Under the pieces are notes generated by a model that saw only the letters and a list, made by a program, of their open reading frames with translations, searched no databases and was not told the origin of the DNA. A stretch of DNA of 64,000 nt, from positions 1,364,001 through 1,428,000 of the forward strand of contig NZ_JARBAX010000002.1 of NCBI RefSeq assembly GCF_028807635.1, given 5' to 3'. Both the position numbers and the translations under genes were made by a program. The stretch is from Streptomyces spiramyceticus. GTDB taxonomy: Bacteria > Actinomycetota > Actinomycetes > Streptomycetales > Streptomycetaceae. Positions 35,200 through 44,010 of the stretch are shown here, one piece after another (within the stretch, counting starts at the first letter, position 1; every line of letters begins with the position of its first letter).

Positions 35200-36425
35200 C
35201 GGACAAGCTCACCGACGCCGCCGAAGTGCGCCGCCTCACCAGGGAGTTGCTGGCCGCACACCCGCCGGCCACCACGGACCGTACGGACTTCCTCAAGGCC
35301 CGCTTCGACGCCGGACTCGCCTGGGTGCACTACCCCGAAGGACTCGGCGGACTCGGAGTGTCCCGCTCCCTCCAGGCCGTAGTGGACGCGGAGCTGGAAG
35401 CGGCGGGTGCTCCTGACAACGACCCGCGGCGCATCGGCATCGGCCTCGGCATGGCCGCGCCGACCATCCTGCGCTTCGGTACGGACGAGCAGAAGCAGAG
35501 CCTGCTGCGGCCGCTGTGGGTCGGCGAGGAGGTGTGGTGCCAGCTGTTCAGCGAGCCGGGAGCGGGCTCCGACCTCGCGGCGCTGGGAACACGGGCCGTA
35601 CGGGACGGTGGGGGCACCTCCCGCTCGAGCGAAGCCGAGAGTGGGGGAAGCTGGGTCGTGAACGGGCAGAAAGTCTGGACGTCCAGCGCCCATGTGGCCC
35701 GCTGGGCCATCCTCATCGCCCGCACCGATCCCGACCTGCCCAAACACCAGGGCATCACGTACTTCCTGTGCGACATGACCGACCCCGGCGTCGAGGTCAG
35801 GCCGCTGCGCCAGATCACCGGCGAGGCCGAATTCAACGAGGTCTTCCTCACCGACGTACGCATCCCCGACAGCCGCCGCCTCGGCGCTGTCGGCGAGGGC
35901 TGGAAGGTCGCGCAGACCACCCTCATGAACGAGCGCGTCTCGATCGGCGGCTCCCGCATCCCGCGCGAGGGCGGCATGATCGGCCCCGTCGCGAAGACCT
36001 GGCGCGAACGCCCCGAACTGCGCACCCACGACCTGCACCAGCGCCTGCTCGACCTCTGGATCGAGGCGGAGGTCGCACGCCTCGCCGGTGAGCGGCTGCG
36101 CCAGCAGCTCGTGGCCGGACAGCCGGGCCCCGAGGGCTCCGGCATGAAGCTGGCCTTCGCCCGCCTCAACCAGGAGATCAGCGGCCTGGAGGTGGAACTG
36201 CGCGGCGAGGAAGGGCTGTTGTACGACGACTGGACCATGCGCCGCCCCGAACTCGTCGACTTCACCGGACGCGACGCCGGCTACCGATACCTGCGGTCGA
36301 AGGGCAACAGCATCGAGGGCGGTACGAGCGAGGTGCTGCTGAACATCGTCGCCGAACGCGTGCTCGGCCTCCCGACGGAGCCGCGCAGCGACAAGGACAT
36401 CGCCTGGAAGGACCTGGCTCGATGA
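35196..36425 (+). CDS. Acyl-CoA dehydrogenase (first subunit of adjacent pair)
   Basis: Encodes 409 residues. It is an ACAD-fold flavoprotein with QLFSEPGAGSDLA (FAD/substrate motif), WVVNGQKVWTSSAHVARWAILIARTD and YLRSKGNSIEGGTSEVLLNIVAERVLGLP. Between RDG and SWVVNGQ there is an in-frame insertion GGTSRSSEAESGG, encoded by a palindromic repeat element at 35609-35652. It starts on the previous stop (ATGA) and ends on the next start (ATGA), so the three genes form one tight operon. Adjacent unequal ACAD genes often make alpha2beta2 heteromers in actinobacterial fatty-acid or steroid side-chain degradation; the substrate is unknown. Confidence 0.9.
   Translation: MTDKLTDAAEVRRLTRELLAAHPPATTDRTDFLKARFDAGLAWVHYPEGLGGLGVSRSLQAVVDAELEAAGAPDNDPRRIGIGLGMAAPTILRFGTDEQKQSLLRPLWVGEEVWCQLFSEPGAGSDLAALGTRAVRDGGGTSRSSEAESGGSWVVNGQKVWTSSAHVARWAILIARTDPDLPKHQGITYFLCDMTDPGVEVRPLRQITGEAEFNEVFLTDVRIPDSRRLGAVGEGWKVAQTTLMNERVSIGGSRIPREGGMIGPVAKTWRERPELRTHDLHQRLLDLWIEAEVARLAGERLRQQLVAGQPGPEGSGMKLAFARLNQEISGLEVELRGEEGLLYDDWTMRRPELVDFTGRDAGYRYLRSKGNSIEGGTSEVLLNIVAERVLGLPTEPRSDKDIAWKDLAR
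35609..35652. repeat. Palindromic extragenic-type element inside a coding sequence
   Basis: The element GTGGGGGCACCTCCCGCTCG followed by AGCGAAGCCGAGAGTGGGGG is a Streptomyces extragenic hairpin sequence as I recognise it. Here it sits in frame inside the acyl-CoA dehydrogenase gene and adds about 14 residues at a surface loop between two beta strands. The reading frame is kept. Confidence 0.65.
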
Positions 36426-37528
36426 GCGATCTGCTGTACTCCGAGGCCGAGAACGACCTGCGCGCAGCCGTACGGTCCCTGCTCGCCGACCGCTGCGACG
36501 CTCCCGTCGTCCTCGCCCGCATCGAGTCGGACACCCCGTACGACCAGCGGTTGTGGGCCTCCCTCGCCACCGAAATGGGCCTGGCAGGGCTGCTTGTGCC
36601 CGAGAAGCTGGGCGGCCAGGGCGCCACGCACCGCGAGGCCGCGGTGGTGCTGGAGGAGCTGGGCCGCAGCGTCGCCCCGGCGCCGTACCTCACGAGCGCC
36701 GTCATCGCCGCCGAGACGCTGCTGGCCTGCGATACGCAGGACGCAGCCGTCGCGGAGCTGTTGGGCGCGCTGGCCGGCGGCCGTACGGTCGCGGTGCTCG
36801 CCGTCCCGCTGTCCGCCGCACCGGGCGCCGCGCCCTCCGGCGTGGTACAGGCGGACGGCAACGGCCTGCTCGTGGGACGTATCACCGGCGTCGCCGACGC
36901 GGGCGCCGCCACGGTGCTGCTCGTACCGGCGCAGGACGGTCTCTACGCGGTGGAGACGGGAGCGGACGGCGTGAGCGTGGACGCCCTCACTCCGCTGGAC
37001 CTGACCCGGCCGCTCGCCGCCGTCACCCTCGAAGGGGCACGCGGCCGCCGGATCGCCGCCTCGGCCGAAGCTCCGGTACGCTGCGGGCTGCTCGCCGGGG
37101 CCGGACTGCTCGCGTCCGAGCAGCTGGGGATCGCGGAGTGGTGCCTGGAGGAGATCGTCCGTTACACGCGCGACCGCAAGCAGTTCAACCGCCCGGTCGG
37201 CTCGTTCCAGGCGCTCAAGCACCGTATGGCACAGCTGTGGCTGCAGGTTGTCTCGGCGCGGGCCGCCGCCCGTAACGCCGCCGACGCCCTGGCCACCGGC
37301 AGCACGGACGCGCCGCTCGCGGTCGCGCTCGCGCAGGCGTACTGCTCGCGGGTCGCGGTGCGCGCGGCCGAGGAGTGCGTACAGCTGCACGGCGGCATCG
37401 GGATGACGTGGGAGCACCCGGCGCACCTGTACCTCAAGCGGGCCAAGTCCGATGAGATCGTGCTGGGTTCGCCCGGGCGGCACAAAGAGGTCCTCGCCGA
37501 CCTCGTTGACCTGCGAGGGCCTCGGTAA
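36422..37528 (+). CDS. Acyl-CoA dehydrogenase (second subunit of adjacent pair)
   Basis: Encodes 368 residues. N-terminal all-alpha domain (MSDLLYSEAENDLRAAVRSLLADRCD, LWASLATEMGLAGLLVPEKLGGQGATHREAAVVLEELGRSVAPAPYL), a shortened middle beta domain, and the C-terminal helical domain with YTRDRKQFNRPVGSFQALKHRMAQL and EECVQLHGGIGMTWEHPAHLYLKRAKSDEIVLGS. The middle domain lacks the usual xxFSEPxAGSD FAD motif, as in one partner of heteromeric ACADs. It is coupled to the previous gene by an ATGA overlap. Probably needs the first subunit for activity (inference). Confidence 0.88.
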   Translation: MSDLLYSEAENDLRAAVRSLLADRCDAPVVLARIESDTPYDQRLWASLATEMGLAGLLVPEKLGGQGATHREAAVVLEELGRSVAPAPYLTSAVIAAETLLACDTQDAAVAELLGALAGGRTVAVLAVPLSAAPGAAPSGVVQADGNGLLVGRITGVADAGAATVLLVPAQDGLYAVETGADGVSVDALTPLDLTRPLAAVTLEGARGRRIAASAEAPVRCGLLAGAGLLASEQLGIAEWCLEEIVRYTRDRKQFNRPVGSFQALKHRMAQLWLQVVSARAAARNAADALATGSTDAPLAVALAQAYCSRVAVRAAEECVQLHGGIGMTWEHPAHLYLKRAKSDEIVLGSPGRHKEVLADLVDLRGPR

Positions 37529-37566
37529 GGGGCACGTCCTGGAGCACCCCTCTACATGCTGTTTAA

Positions 37567-37583
37567 TTGCGACCGATTCGCAA
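37567..37583. promoter_or_regulatory. Putative Nur (nickel uptake regulator) box
   Basis: TTGCGACCGATTCGCAA is a perfect inverted repeat with a 5-nt centre (TTGCGA-N5-TCGCAA) and agrees with the published Streptomyces Nur box tTGCaa-N5-ttGCAA. It lies 35 bp before the start of the importer's binding-protein gene, in an unusually AT-rich promoter stretch (TTTATTAG further down may be the -10). Nickel-bound Nur would repress here. Confidence 0.7.
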
Positions 37584-37617
37584 TAACAGTTGATCTTTAT
37601 TAGGGGTGTGGGGAGCC

Positions 37618-39213
37618 ATGCTGTCCCGATCGATACGTGGGGCGGCCGCCGCGACGCTGGCCGGAACGCTGGCCATCACCGCGGCGGCCTGCTCGAAGCC
37701 GGGCGAGAGCGCCGGCGGACACGGGGCCGGGGATTCGGCGGTCGTCGGCATCGCGTACGAACCCGAGACGCTCAGCCCTCTCCTCGGCTACGGCAAGGAC
37801 GGCAACTCCAAGATCTTCGACGGGCTGCTCACCTTCGACGAGGAGATGACGCTCAAGCCCGCGCTCGCCGCCGAACTGCCCGAAGTCGGCGACGACGGCC
37901 GGACATACACGTACACCCTGCGCGAGGGCGTGAAGTTCAGCGACGGCAAGCCCTTCACGTCCAAGGACGTGGTCTTCACCTACAAGACCATCCTCGACAA
38001 GAAGACCAACAACGCCTCGAAGACCGAGCTCGACGCGGTCAAGGACGTCCGGGCCGAGGGCGACCACAAGGTCGTCTTCACACTCAAGTACCCGTACGCG
38101 CCGTTCGCCGAGCGCACCGTTCTGCCGATCGCCCCCGAGCACGTCGCGGGCCGCCAGGACGTCAACAGCGGCGCGTTCACCACCGAGCCGGTCGGCACCG
38201 GACCGTACATCCTCACCGGCTGGTCCAAGGGCGAGAAGCTCAGCTTCAAGGCCAACCCCCGCTACTGGGGCGGCGAGCCGAAGGTGAAGAAGTTCACCAT
38301 GGCGATCATCAAGGACGACGACGTGCGCGCCACGCGGCTGCGCGCCGGCGACCTCGACGGGGCCATCCTGCCGCCCAACCTGGCCAAGACCTTCAAGGAC
38401 GACGGCGGCAGGACCACGTACGCCGCCAGGTCCTTCGACTACCGCACCGTGACGCTGCCGACGCACAACAAGGTCGCGGGCGACACGGACGTACGGCGGG
38501 CCCTCGACGTCGCCGTCGACCGTCAGGCCATGGTCGACCGGATCCTCGAAGGGGCGGGCAAGCCGGCGTACGGTCCCGTCCCGACCGACAGCCCCTGGTT
38601 CGCCAAGGGCACCGAGCGCACGCACGACCTCGCCAGGGCGAAGAAGATCCTCGACGAGGCGGGCTGGAAGGCGGGCGCCGACGGCATCCGCGTCAAGGAC
38701 GGCGTACGCGCCGAGTTCCCGCTCTGGTACCTGTCCGGCGACAAGCTCCGCCAGGACCACGCCCTCGCCTACGCGTCCGACGCGAAGAAGGCCGGCATCG
38801 ACATCAAGACCCAGGCCGGCACCTGGGAGGTCATCATGCCGCGCATGAAGCACGACGCGGTCCTCGCGGGCGGCGGAGCGCCCGGCGACCCGGACTTCGA
38901 CCAGTACGCACTGCTCCAGTCGTCCCTCGCGGGCGACGCCTTCAACAACATGGCCCGGTACGACAACCCGGCCGTCGACAAGGCGCTCGACGACGGCCGC
39001 AGAAGCGGTGAGAAGGCCGACCGCAAGGCCGCGTACGACACCGTCCAGCGCGAGCTCGTGAAGAACCCGGGCTATACCTTCCTCACCCACATCGACCACC
39101 TGTACGTCGTCGACGACAAGTGGTCCGGGCTGACGACGCAGACCGAGCCGCACGACCACGGCCTGGCCTCCGGCCCGTGGTGGAACGTCGAGGACTGGAC
39201 GCCGAAGAAGTGA
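37618..39213 (+). CDS. nikA: ABC importer substrate-binding lipoprotein, probably nickel (NikA-like)
   Basis: Encodes 531 residues. The start ATG 37618 follows GGGGAG; an upstream GTG (37606) is less likely. A lipoprotein signal ends in AITAAAC (Cys25). The mature protein is an SBP of the dipeptide/nickel (family 5) class: VVGIAYEPETLSPLLGYGKDGNSKIFDGLLTFDEE, YTYTLREGVKFSDGKPFTSKDVVFTYKTIL, GTGPYILTGWSKGEKLSFKANPRYWGG. From sequence alone a peptide importer is possible. The Nur-box palindrome upstream and the five-gene order nikABCDE favour nickel uptake. It is the first gene of an overlapping operon. Confidence 0.82.
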   Translation: MLSRSIRGAAAATLAGTLAITAAACSKPGESAGGHGAGDSAVVGIAYEPETLSPLLGYGKDGNSKIFDGLLTFDEEMTLKPALAAELPEVGDDGRTYTYTLREGVKFSDGKPFTSKDVVFTYKTILDKKTNNASKTELDAVKDVRAEGDHKVVFTLKYPYAPFAERTVLPIAPEHVAGRQDVNSGAFTTEPVGTGPYILTGWSKGEKLSFKANPRYWGGEPKVKKFTMAIIKDDDVRATRLRAGDLDGAILPPNLAKTFKDDGGRTTYAARSFDYRTVTLPTHNKVAGDTDVRRALDVAVDRQAMVDRILEGAGKPAYGPVPTDSPWFAKGTERTHDLARAKKILDEAGWKAGADGIRVKDGVRAEFPLWYLSGDKLRQDHALAYASDAKKAGIDIKTQAGTWEVIMPRMKHDAVLAGGGAPGDPDFDQYALLQSSLAGDAFNNMARYDNPAVDKALDDGRRSGEKADRKAAYDTVQRELVKNPGYTFLTHIDHLYVVDDKWSGLTTQTEPHDHGLASGPWWNVEDWTPKK

Positions 39214-40211
39214 CACACCCGAGCCGGAAGCTCCCCTGGGGGCCGATGGCGAGGATGACGGGGCGGCGGATCCTGTTCGCCGCCCCCGTCCTGCTGGTGG
39301 TGACCTTCGGCGTCTTCGCCGTCGCCGCCGCCTCGCCCTTCGACCCCGTCAAGGCATACGCGGGCACCGCGGGCCTCACCGCCTCGCAGGAGAACCTCGA
39401 CCAGCTCCGCGCCAACCTCGGCGTGGACCAGCCGCTCGTCGGACGCTGGTGGCACTGGCTGACCTCGGCGGTCACCGGAGACCTCGGCGACTCGGTTGTG
39501 ATGCGCCGGCCGGTCGCCGACGTCATCGCCGAACGCCTCGGCTGGTCCGTCCTCCTGGCCGTCACCGCGTTCGTCGTCGCGATCCTGCTCGGTACGGCGC
39601 TGGGCGTGCCGGCAGCGCGCAGGCAGGGCGGCCGGCTGGACCGGGCGGCGAGCTCGGCGGCGTACACCCTGGAAGCGGCGCCCGCGTTCTGGCTGGGCCT
39701 GCTGGCCATGTGGCTGTTCGCCCTGAAGCTGGGCGTACTGCCGGCCGGCGGACTCACCGACACCGCCAGCGACGTCATCACCTTCGGCCAGGTCGCCTCG
39801 CACCTGGTGCTGCCCGCGGCCGTCCTCGGGGTCTCCCAACTGCCCTGGTTCTTCCTGTACGTCCGCCAGGGCGTTGCCGACGCGCTGGAAGAGGACCCGG
39901 TGCGCGGGGCGCGTGCACGCGGCCTCAGCGAACGCACGGTCCTGCTCGGCCACGCCCTGCGCTCCGGAATGCTGCCGATGCTCACACTCGTCGGCTCGCG
40001 TGTGCCCGAACTCATCACGGGCGCGCTGCTCGTCGAGACGGTCTTCAGCTGGCCGGGCATAGCAGCCGCGACGGTGCAGGCGGCCACCGCCGTCGACTTC
40101 CCCCTGCTGGCAGCGCTGACCGTGCTGGCCACGGTGGCGGTGCTCGCCGGAAACCTCCTCTCCGACGTGCTGTACGGACTGGCGGACCCGCGGGTGGGCT
40201 TCGATGGCTGA
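39210..40211 (+). CDS. nikB: ABC importer permease (NikB-like)
   Basis: Encodes 333 residues if GTG 39210 (overlapping the SBP stop as GTGA) is used; ATG 39246 with GGGGG before it is the alternative. A first helix (ILFAAPVLLVVTFGVFAVAAA) is followed by the DppB/NikB signature ASQENLDQLRANLGVDQPLVGRWWHWLTSAVTGDLGDSVVMRRPVADVIAERLGWSVLLAV, and a permease core with the EAA-like loop DALEEDPVRGARARGLSERTVLLGHALRSGMLPML. Five further membrane helices. It forms the translocation channel with NikC. Confidence 0.85.
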   Translation: MTHPSRKLPWGPMARMTGRRILFAAPVLLVVTFGVFAVAAASPFDPVKAYAGTAGLTASQENLDQLRANLGVDQPLVGRWWHWLTSAVTGDLGDSVVMRRPVADVIAERLGWSVLLAVTAFVVAILLGTALGVPAARRQGGRLDRAASSAAYTLEAAPAFWLGLLAMWLFALKLGVLPAGGLTDTASDVITFGQVASHLVLPAAVLGVSQLPWFFLYVRQGVADALEEDPVRGARARGLSERTVLLGHALRSGMLPMLTLVGSRVPELITGALLVETVFSWPGIAAATVQAATAVDFPLLAALTVLATVAVLAGNLLSDVLYGLADPRVGFDG

Positions 40212-41073
40212 GCTCACCGCATGGCGCTCCCACGGCCGCACCCGCCGCTCGACCCGCACGATCCGCGTCCGTACGTCTGCGCTGATCATGGCGGCGGTGG
40301 TCCTCGCGGTCCTTGTCGTACCGCCACTGGCCGACCTCGACCAGCAGGCCATCGACTTGTCGATGAAGCTCCAGCCGCCGTCTCCGGCCCACCCGTTCGG
40401 TACGGACGACGTCGGCCGCGACCTGCTGCTGCGCTGCGTCTACGGACTGCGCGTCTCACTCCTCGTCGGCCTGGTCGCGGCGCTGGCCGCCACCTTCATC
40501 GGAACGGCCGTCGGCGCGGCGGCAGCGGTGTTCGGCGGCTGGACGGACCGGGTGGTGATGCGGCTGGTCGACACCTTCTCGTCCGTCCCGCACCTGCTGC
40601 TCGGCATCTTCATCGTCGCGATGTTCCGACCGGGGGTGTGGCCGGTGATCGTGTCGGTGGCCCTCACCCACTGGCTGTCGACGGCCCGCATCGTCCGCTC
40701 GGAAGTCCTGTCGCTGCGCTCGCGTCCGTACATCGACGCGGCGGTGTCCGGGGGCGCGTCGCGGTGGCGGGTGACCGTCCGCCACCTGCTGCCGGGCGTA
40801 CTGCCGCAGGCGGGACTTGCGGCGGTGCTGATGATTCCGCACGCGATGTGGCACGAGTCGGCGCTGTCCTTCCTGGGCCTCGGCCTGCCGACGCACCAGG
40901 CGAGCCTCGGCAACCTGGTCCAGTCGGCACGCGGTTCGCTGCTGGCGGGCGACTGGTGGCCGACGCTCTTCCCCGGCCTACTCCTGATCATCCCGACCCT
41001 GGCAATAGCAGGCCTGGCCGGAGCCTGGCGGGAACGACTCAACCCCCGCCGCCGATCGGAGCTGATGCTGTGA
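40204..41073 (+). CDS. nikC: ABC importer permease (NikC-like)
   Basis: Encodes 289 residues and overlaps nikB by 8 nt. An N-terminal helix (ALIMAAVVLAVLVVPPLADL) precedes the family motif HPFGTDDVGRDLLLRCVYGLRVSLLVGLVAALAATFIGTAVGAAAAVFGGWTD. The EAA loop is RSRPYIDAAVSGGASRWRVTVRHLLPGVLP; the C-terminal signature is ESALSFLGLGLPTHQASLGNLVQSARGSLLAGDWWPTLFPGLLLIIPTLAI. Partner permease of NikB in the dipeptide/nickel importer class. Confidence 0.87.
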   Translation: MAELTAWRSHGRTRRSTRTIRVRTSALIMAAVVLAVLVVPPLADLDQQAIDLSMKLQPPSPAHPFGTDDVGRDLLLRCVYGLRVSLLVGLVAALAATFIGTAVGAAAAVFGGWTDRVVMRLVDTFSSVPHLLLGIFIVAMFRPGVWPVIVSVALTHWLSTARIVRSEVLSLRSRPYIDAAVSGGASRWRVTVRHLLPGVLPQAGLAAVLMIPHAMWHESALSFLGLGLPTHQASLGNLVQSARGSLLAGDWWPTLFPGLLLIIPTLAIAGLAGAWRERLNPRRRSELML

Positions 41074-42239
41074 GTACCCGACACAACGCGTCCCCCCGGG
41101 ACCAGGCCCCGTCCCCGGCGGAGAGCGCCCAGCGAGACGACGCCACCGCCGCCGACCCACGAACCACAGCCACGGCCTGCCCCGGCGAGGCCGCGGCGTG
41201 GCCGCAGCGCGGCACGGCGACGCCGCCCGCCAGAGGGGATTCCGCGTCGGCCGTCGGCGGTGATCGTCGTGGCGCAGCCATGGGGGGACCCGCCCTGGCC
41301 GTGCGCGGGCTTTCCGTGCGTTTTCGGATGCGGGGCGGCGCGCACATTGCCGCCGTCACCGGGGCGAGCTTCGATCTCGCGGCCGGGGAGTGTCTCGCCC
41401 TCGTCGGTGAGAGCGGGTGCGGCAAGTCCGTGCTTGCCTCCGCGCTGCTCGGGCTTCTCCCCGGCAACGCGCAGACCGCAGGATCCGCCGTCCTCGGCGA
41501 CGCAGACCTGGACCTCCTCACCGCTGACGAGCGCACCCTCGTGCGCACCGTACGGGGGCGTCGTATCGGGCTCGTGCCGCAGAGTCCCGCCGCGCACCTC
41601 ACGCCCGTACGGACCGTCGGGGCGCAGCTGGAAGAGACGCTCCGCGAGCTCACCGGGACGCGCAGGCGAGACCTGCGCAAGGCTGCGCGTGCGGCGGCCG
41701 GGCGGGCCGCGTTTCCCGTCGACCACCTCGACCGCTACCCGCACGAGCTGTCCGGCGGGCTCGCGCAGCGCGCCGCGACCGCCCTCGCGCTCGTCGGCGA
41801 CGCACCGCTGCTGCTCGCCGACGAGCCGACCACCGGCCTCGACCGGGAGCTCGTCGACCGGACCGTCGACGAGCTCCGCCGCCACGTCGACGACGGCCAC
41901 GCGCTCCTGATGATCACCCACGATCTCGCGGCAGCGGAGCGCATCGCCGAACGCGTCGCCGTCATGTACGCCGGGCGGATCGTCGAACTTGCCGACGCAG
42001 CAAGCTTTTTCGGTGCTCCCGGGCCGCGGCATCCCTACGCCCGAGGGTTGCTGGACGCCCTGCCCGAGCGTTCCTTCACGCCGATCCCGGGTATGCCGCC
42101 CGAGCTCGGTGACCTGCCCGCCGGATGCGCGTTCGCCGCCCGCTGTACGTACGCCTCCGAGGCATGCGCCGCACAGCCGGAATTCGCGGACGGCATCGCC
42201 TGCCACCACCCGCCGGCCGAGGAGCCTGCCCGTGCTTGA
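41070..42239 (+). CDS. nikD: ABC importer ATPase (NikD-like)
   Basis: Encodes 389 residues from GTG 41070, which overlaps the nikC stop. The ATPase proper begins near residue 71 (MGGPALAVRGLSVRFRMRGGAH, possible alternative start ATG 41280). The first 70 residues are Ala/Thr/Pro-rich and likely disordered. Walker A GESGCGKS, signature ELSGGLAQRAATAL, Walker B PLLLADEPTTGLD, H-loop THD. At the C-terminus is the oligopeptide/dipeptide/nickel ATPase extension with clustered cysteines (AGCAFAARCTYASEACAAQP), which can hold an Fe-S cluster in this family. Confidence 0.87.
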   Translation: MSTRHNASPRDQAPSPAESAQRDDATAADPRTTATACPGEAAAWPQRGTATPPARGDSASAVGGDRRGAAMGGPALAVRGLSVRFRMRGGAHIAAVTGASFDLAAGECLALVGESGCGKSVLASALLGLLPGNAQTAGSAVLGDADLDLLTADERTLVRTVRGRRIGLVPQSPAAHLTPVRTVGAQLEETLRELTGTRRRDLRKAARAAAGRAAFPVDHLDRYPHELSGGLAQRAATALALVGDAPLLLADEPTTGLDRELVDRTVDELRRHVDDGHALLMITHDLAAAERIAERVAVMYAGRIVELADAASFFGAPGPRHPYARGLLDALPERSFTPIPGMPPELGDLPAGCAFAARCTYASEACAAQPEFADGIACHHPPAEEPARA

Positions 42240-42891
42240 GCTCGATGCGATCACCGCCGGTTACGAGCGCGGGGCGCCGGTCGTGCGGGACGCACGGCTG
42301 ACCGTCGAGCCGGGCGAGGCCGTCGGCCTGCTCGGGCCGAGCGGCTGCGGCAAGTCGACGCTCGCCAGGGTCGCCGCCCTGCTGCACCGGCCCGACGCGG
42401 GCACCGTCACCCTGGACGGCCGCGCCGTTACAGGCTGGCGCCACCGGGCCCCGCGCGAACAGCGCACCGCCATTGGCGTCGTCTTCCAGCAGCCACGGAT
42501 GTCCGCCGACCCCCGGCTGCGGCTGCGCGACCTGATCGCGGAACCACTGCGCGCGACAGGGCGGCGTAACGAAGCGGCAGAGAGGGTGGAGGAGTTGGCC
42601 GTCGCCGTCGGCCTCGGCGACGAACTGCTGGGCCGTCGCCCGCACGAAGTCAGCGACGGCCAGCTGCAACGCGCCTGCCTGGCCCGCGCGCTGGTGCTGC
42701 GCCCGCGCTGGCTCGTCTGCGACGAGATGACCGCGATGCTGGACGCGTCGACGACGGCCGCGCTGGTCGCGGTGGTCGAGGCGTACCGGCGCGAACGCGG
42801 CGCCGGCCTGCTGGCCGTCGGCCACGACCGCGTGCTCCTGGAGCGCTGGTGCGACCGCACTCTCCGGTGGGAGGACGTCGCCGCAGCCTGA
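42232..42891 (+). CDS. nikE: ABC importer ATPase (NikE-like)
   Basis: Encodes 219 residues from GTG 42232, overlapping nikD by 8 nt. Walker A GPSGCGKST, Q-loop FQQPRMSADPRLRLRDLIAEPL, signature EVSDGQLQRACLARAL (SDGQ instead of SGGQ), Walker B WLVCDEMTAMLD (Met in place of the usual Pro), and H-loop GHD. It is shorter than NikD and lacks the Cys-containing C-terminal extension, as expected for the second ATPase. With NikA-D it completes a five-gene operon. Confidence 0.85.
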   Translation: MLELDAITAGYERGAPVVRDARLTVEPGEAVGLLGPSGCGKSTLARVAALLHRPDAGTVTLDGRAVTGWRHRAPREQRTAIGVVFQQPRMSADPRLRLRDLIAEPLRATGRRNEAAERVEELAVAVGLGDELLGRRPHEVSDGQLQRACLARALVLRPRWLVCDEMTAMLDASTTAALVAVVEAYRRERGAGLLAVGHDRVLLERWCDRTLRWEDVAAA

Positions 42892-43027
42892 GCGTGTCGC
42901 AGCGTAGCTTGAACCCGGGGCAACGGATGGCCGAACTCTTGTCAGGGGCCTGCCCATTGAGCCCGTACGGAGCGGATACTCGCCGGAGCCCTGCACCGCC
43001 CCCCGTACGCTCCGGAGGCACCGCACC

Positions 43028-43891
43028 ATGGCCGTCCCCGCGCCCACCCGCCGCAGAGTCGTCACCACCTTCGCAGCCTCCCTTGCGGGAGCCGTCGCCG
43101 TACCCGCGTCCGCGCAGGCAGCCGAGAAGAAGCCCGGCTCGAAGCCTTTGCGCCGCGCCCACGCCCACAACGACTACGAGCACGAACGGCCCCTGCTCGA
43201 CGCTCTCTCGCACGGCTTCACCAGCGTGGAGGCCGACATCTACCTGGTCGACGGGCAGCTCCTCGTCGCCCACGATCCGGTCGACCTCGATCCCACCCGC
43301 ACGCTCGAATCGCTCTATCTGGCCCCCCTTATAGCCAGGATCAGGGCAAACCACGGCTCCGTATATGCTGGTTACCGCCGCCCCGTACAGCTGCTCATCG
43401 ACATCAAGAACGAGGGCGCCGCAACCTACCTCGAACTGCATCGCCAACTGCGCCGCTACCGCCGCATGCTCAGTACGTACGTCCACGGCCACGTACGCCC
43501 CAGCGCGGTAACCCCCGTCATCTCCGGCGACCGCTCCGCCCGCGCCCCGATGGAGGCGCAGCGCGTCCGGTACGCGTTCTACGACGGGCGTCTCGACGAC
43601 CTCGGCACGGCGGCCCCCGCCTCCTTCGTCCCGCTCATCAGCAGCAACTGGACGCAGAGCTTCAGCTGGCTCGGCACCGGCCCCTTCCCGGCAGCCGAGC
43701 GGGCAAAACTGCACGCCATCGTCTCCGCCGCCCACAAGCACGGCCAACGCGTCCGCTTCTGGGCCACTCCCGACCTGGCGGGGCCTTCGCGCGACGCCGT
43801 CTGGACCGAGCTGCTCGCCGCGGGCGTGGACCACATCAACACCGACGACCTCGCCGGCCTTGAGCGCTTTCTCCGCACCTACGACGCGTAG
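43028..43891 (+). CDS. Secreted PI-PLC/GDPD-like phosphodiesterase
   Basis: Encodes 287 residues. The N-terminus has a twin-arginine motif TRRRVVTTFAASLAGAVAVPASAQA, suggesting Tat export of a folded, possibly metal-bound enzyme. The catalytic region shows RRAHAHNDYEHERPLLDALSHGFTSVEADIYLVDGQLLVAHD, resembling the His/Glu-Asp metal and acid-base site of glycerophosphodiester phosphodiesterase / PI-PLC barrels, and later KHGQRVRFWATPD and GVDHINTDDLAG. It probably hydrolyses an extracellular phosphodiester lipid head group. It is separated from nikE by 136 bp without another gene. Confidence 0.85.
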   Translation: MAVPAPTRRRVVTTFAASLAGAVAVPASAQAAEKKPGSKPLRRAHAHNDYEHERPLLDALSHGFTSVEADIYLVDGQLLVAHDPVDLDPTRTLESLYLAPLIARIRANHGSVYAGYRRPVQLLIDIKNEGAATYLELHRQLRRYRRMLSTYVHGHVRPSAVTPVISGDRSARAPMEAQRVRYAFYDGRLDDLGTAAPASFVPLISSNWTQSFSWLGTGPFPAAERAKLHAIVSAAHKHGQRVRFWATPDLAGPSRDAVWTELLAAGVDHINTDDLAGLERFLRTYDA

Positions 43892-44010
43892 CGGGAACTA
43901 CAGGCAGTCAACACCCGTACGGCGGACAGGGTTTCCGCCCGGATGGCCCCTCCGTTACGCCACACTGGCGGCCGAATGCCGCAATTCAGGCGCGGCGGAG
44001 GAGGTTGACC

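Noticed and set aside
37590..39011. A second plus-strand frame over the importer SBP gene
   Set aside because: It is Arg/Gly-rich without domain signature; the lipoprotein frame with lipobox and SBP motifs is the real one.
37618..42891. Annotation as an ordinary dipeptide transporter
   Set aside because: The protein families alone allow it, but the Nur-box palindrome at the promoter makes nickel more likely; the peptide option is kept as an alternative in the entries.
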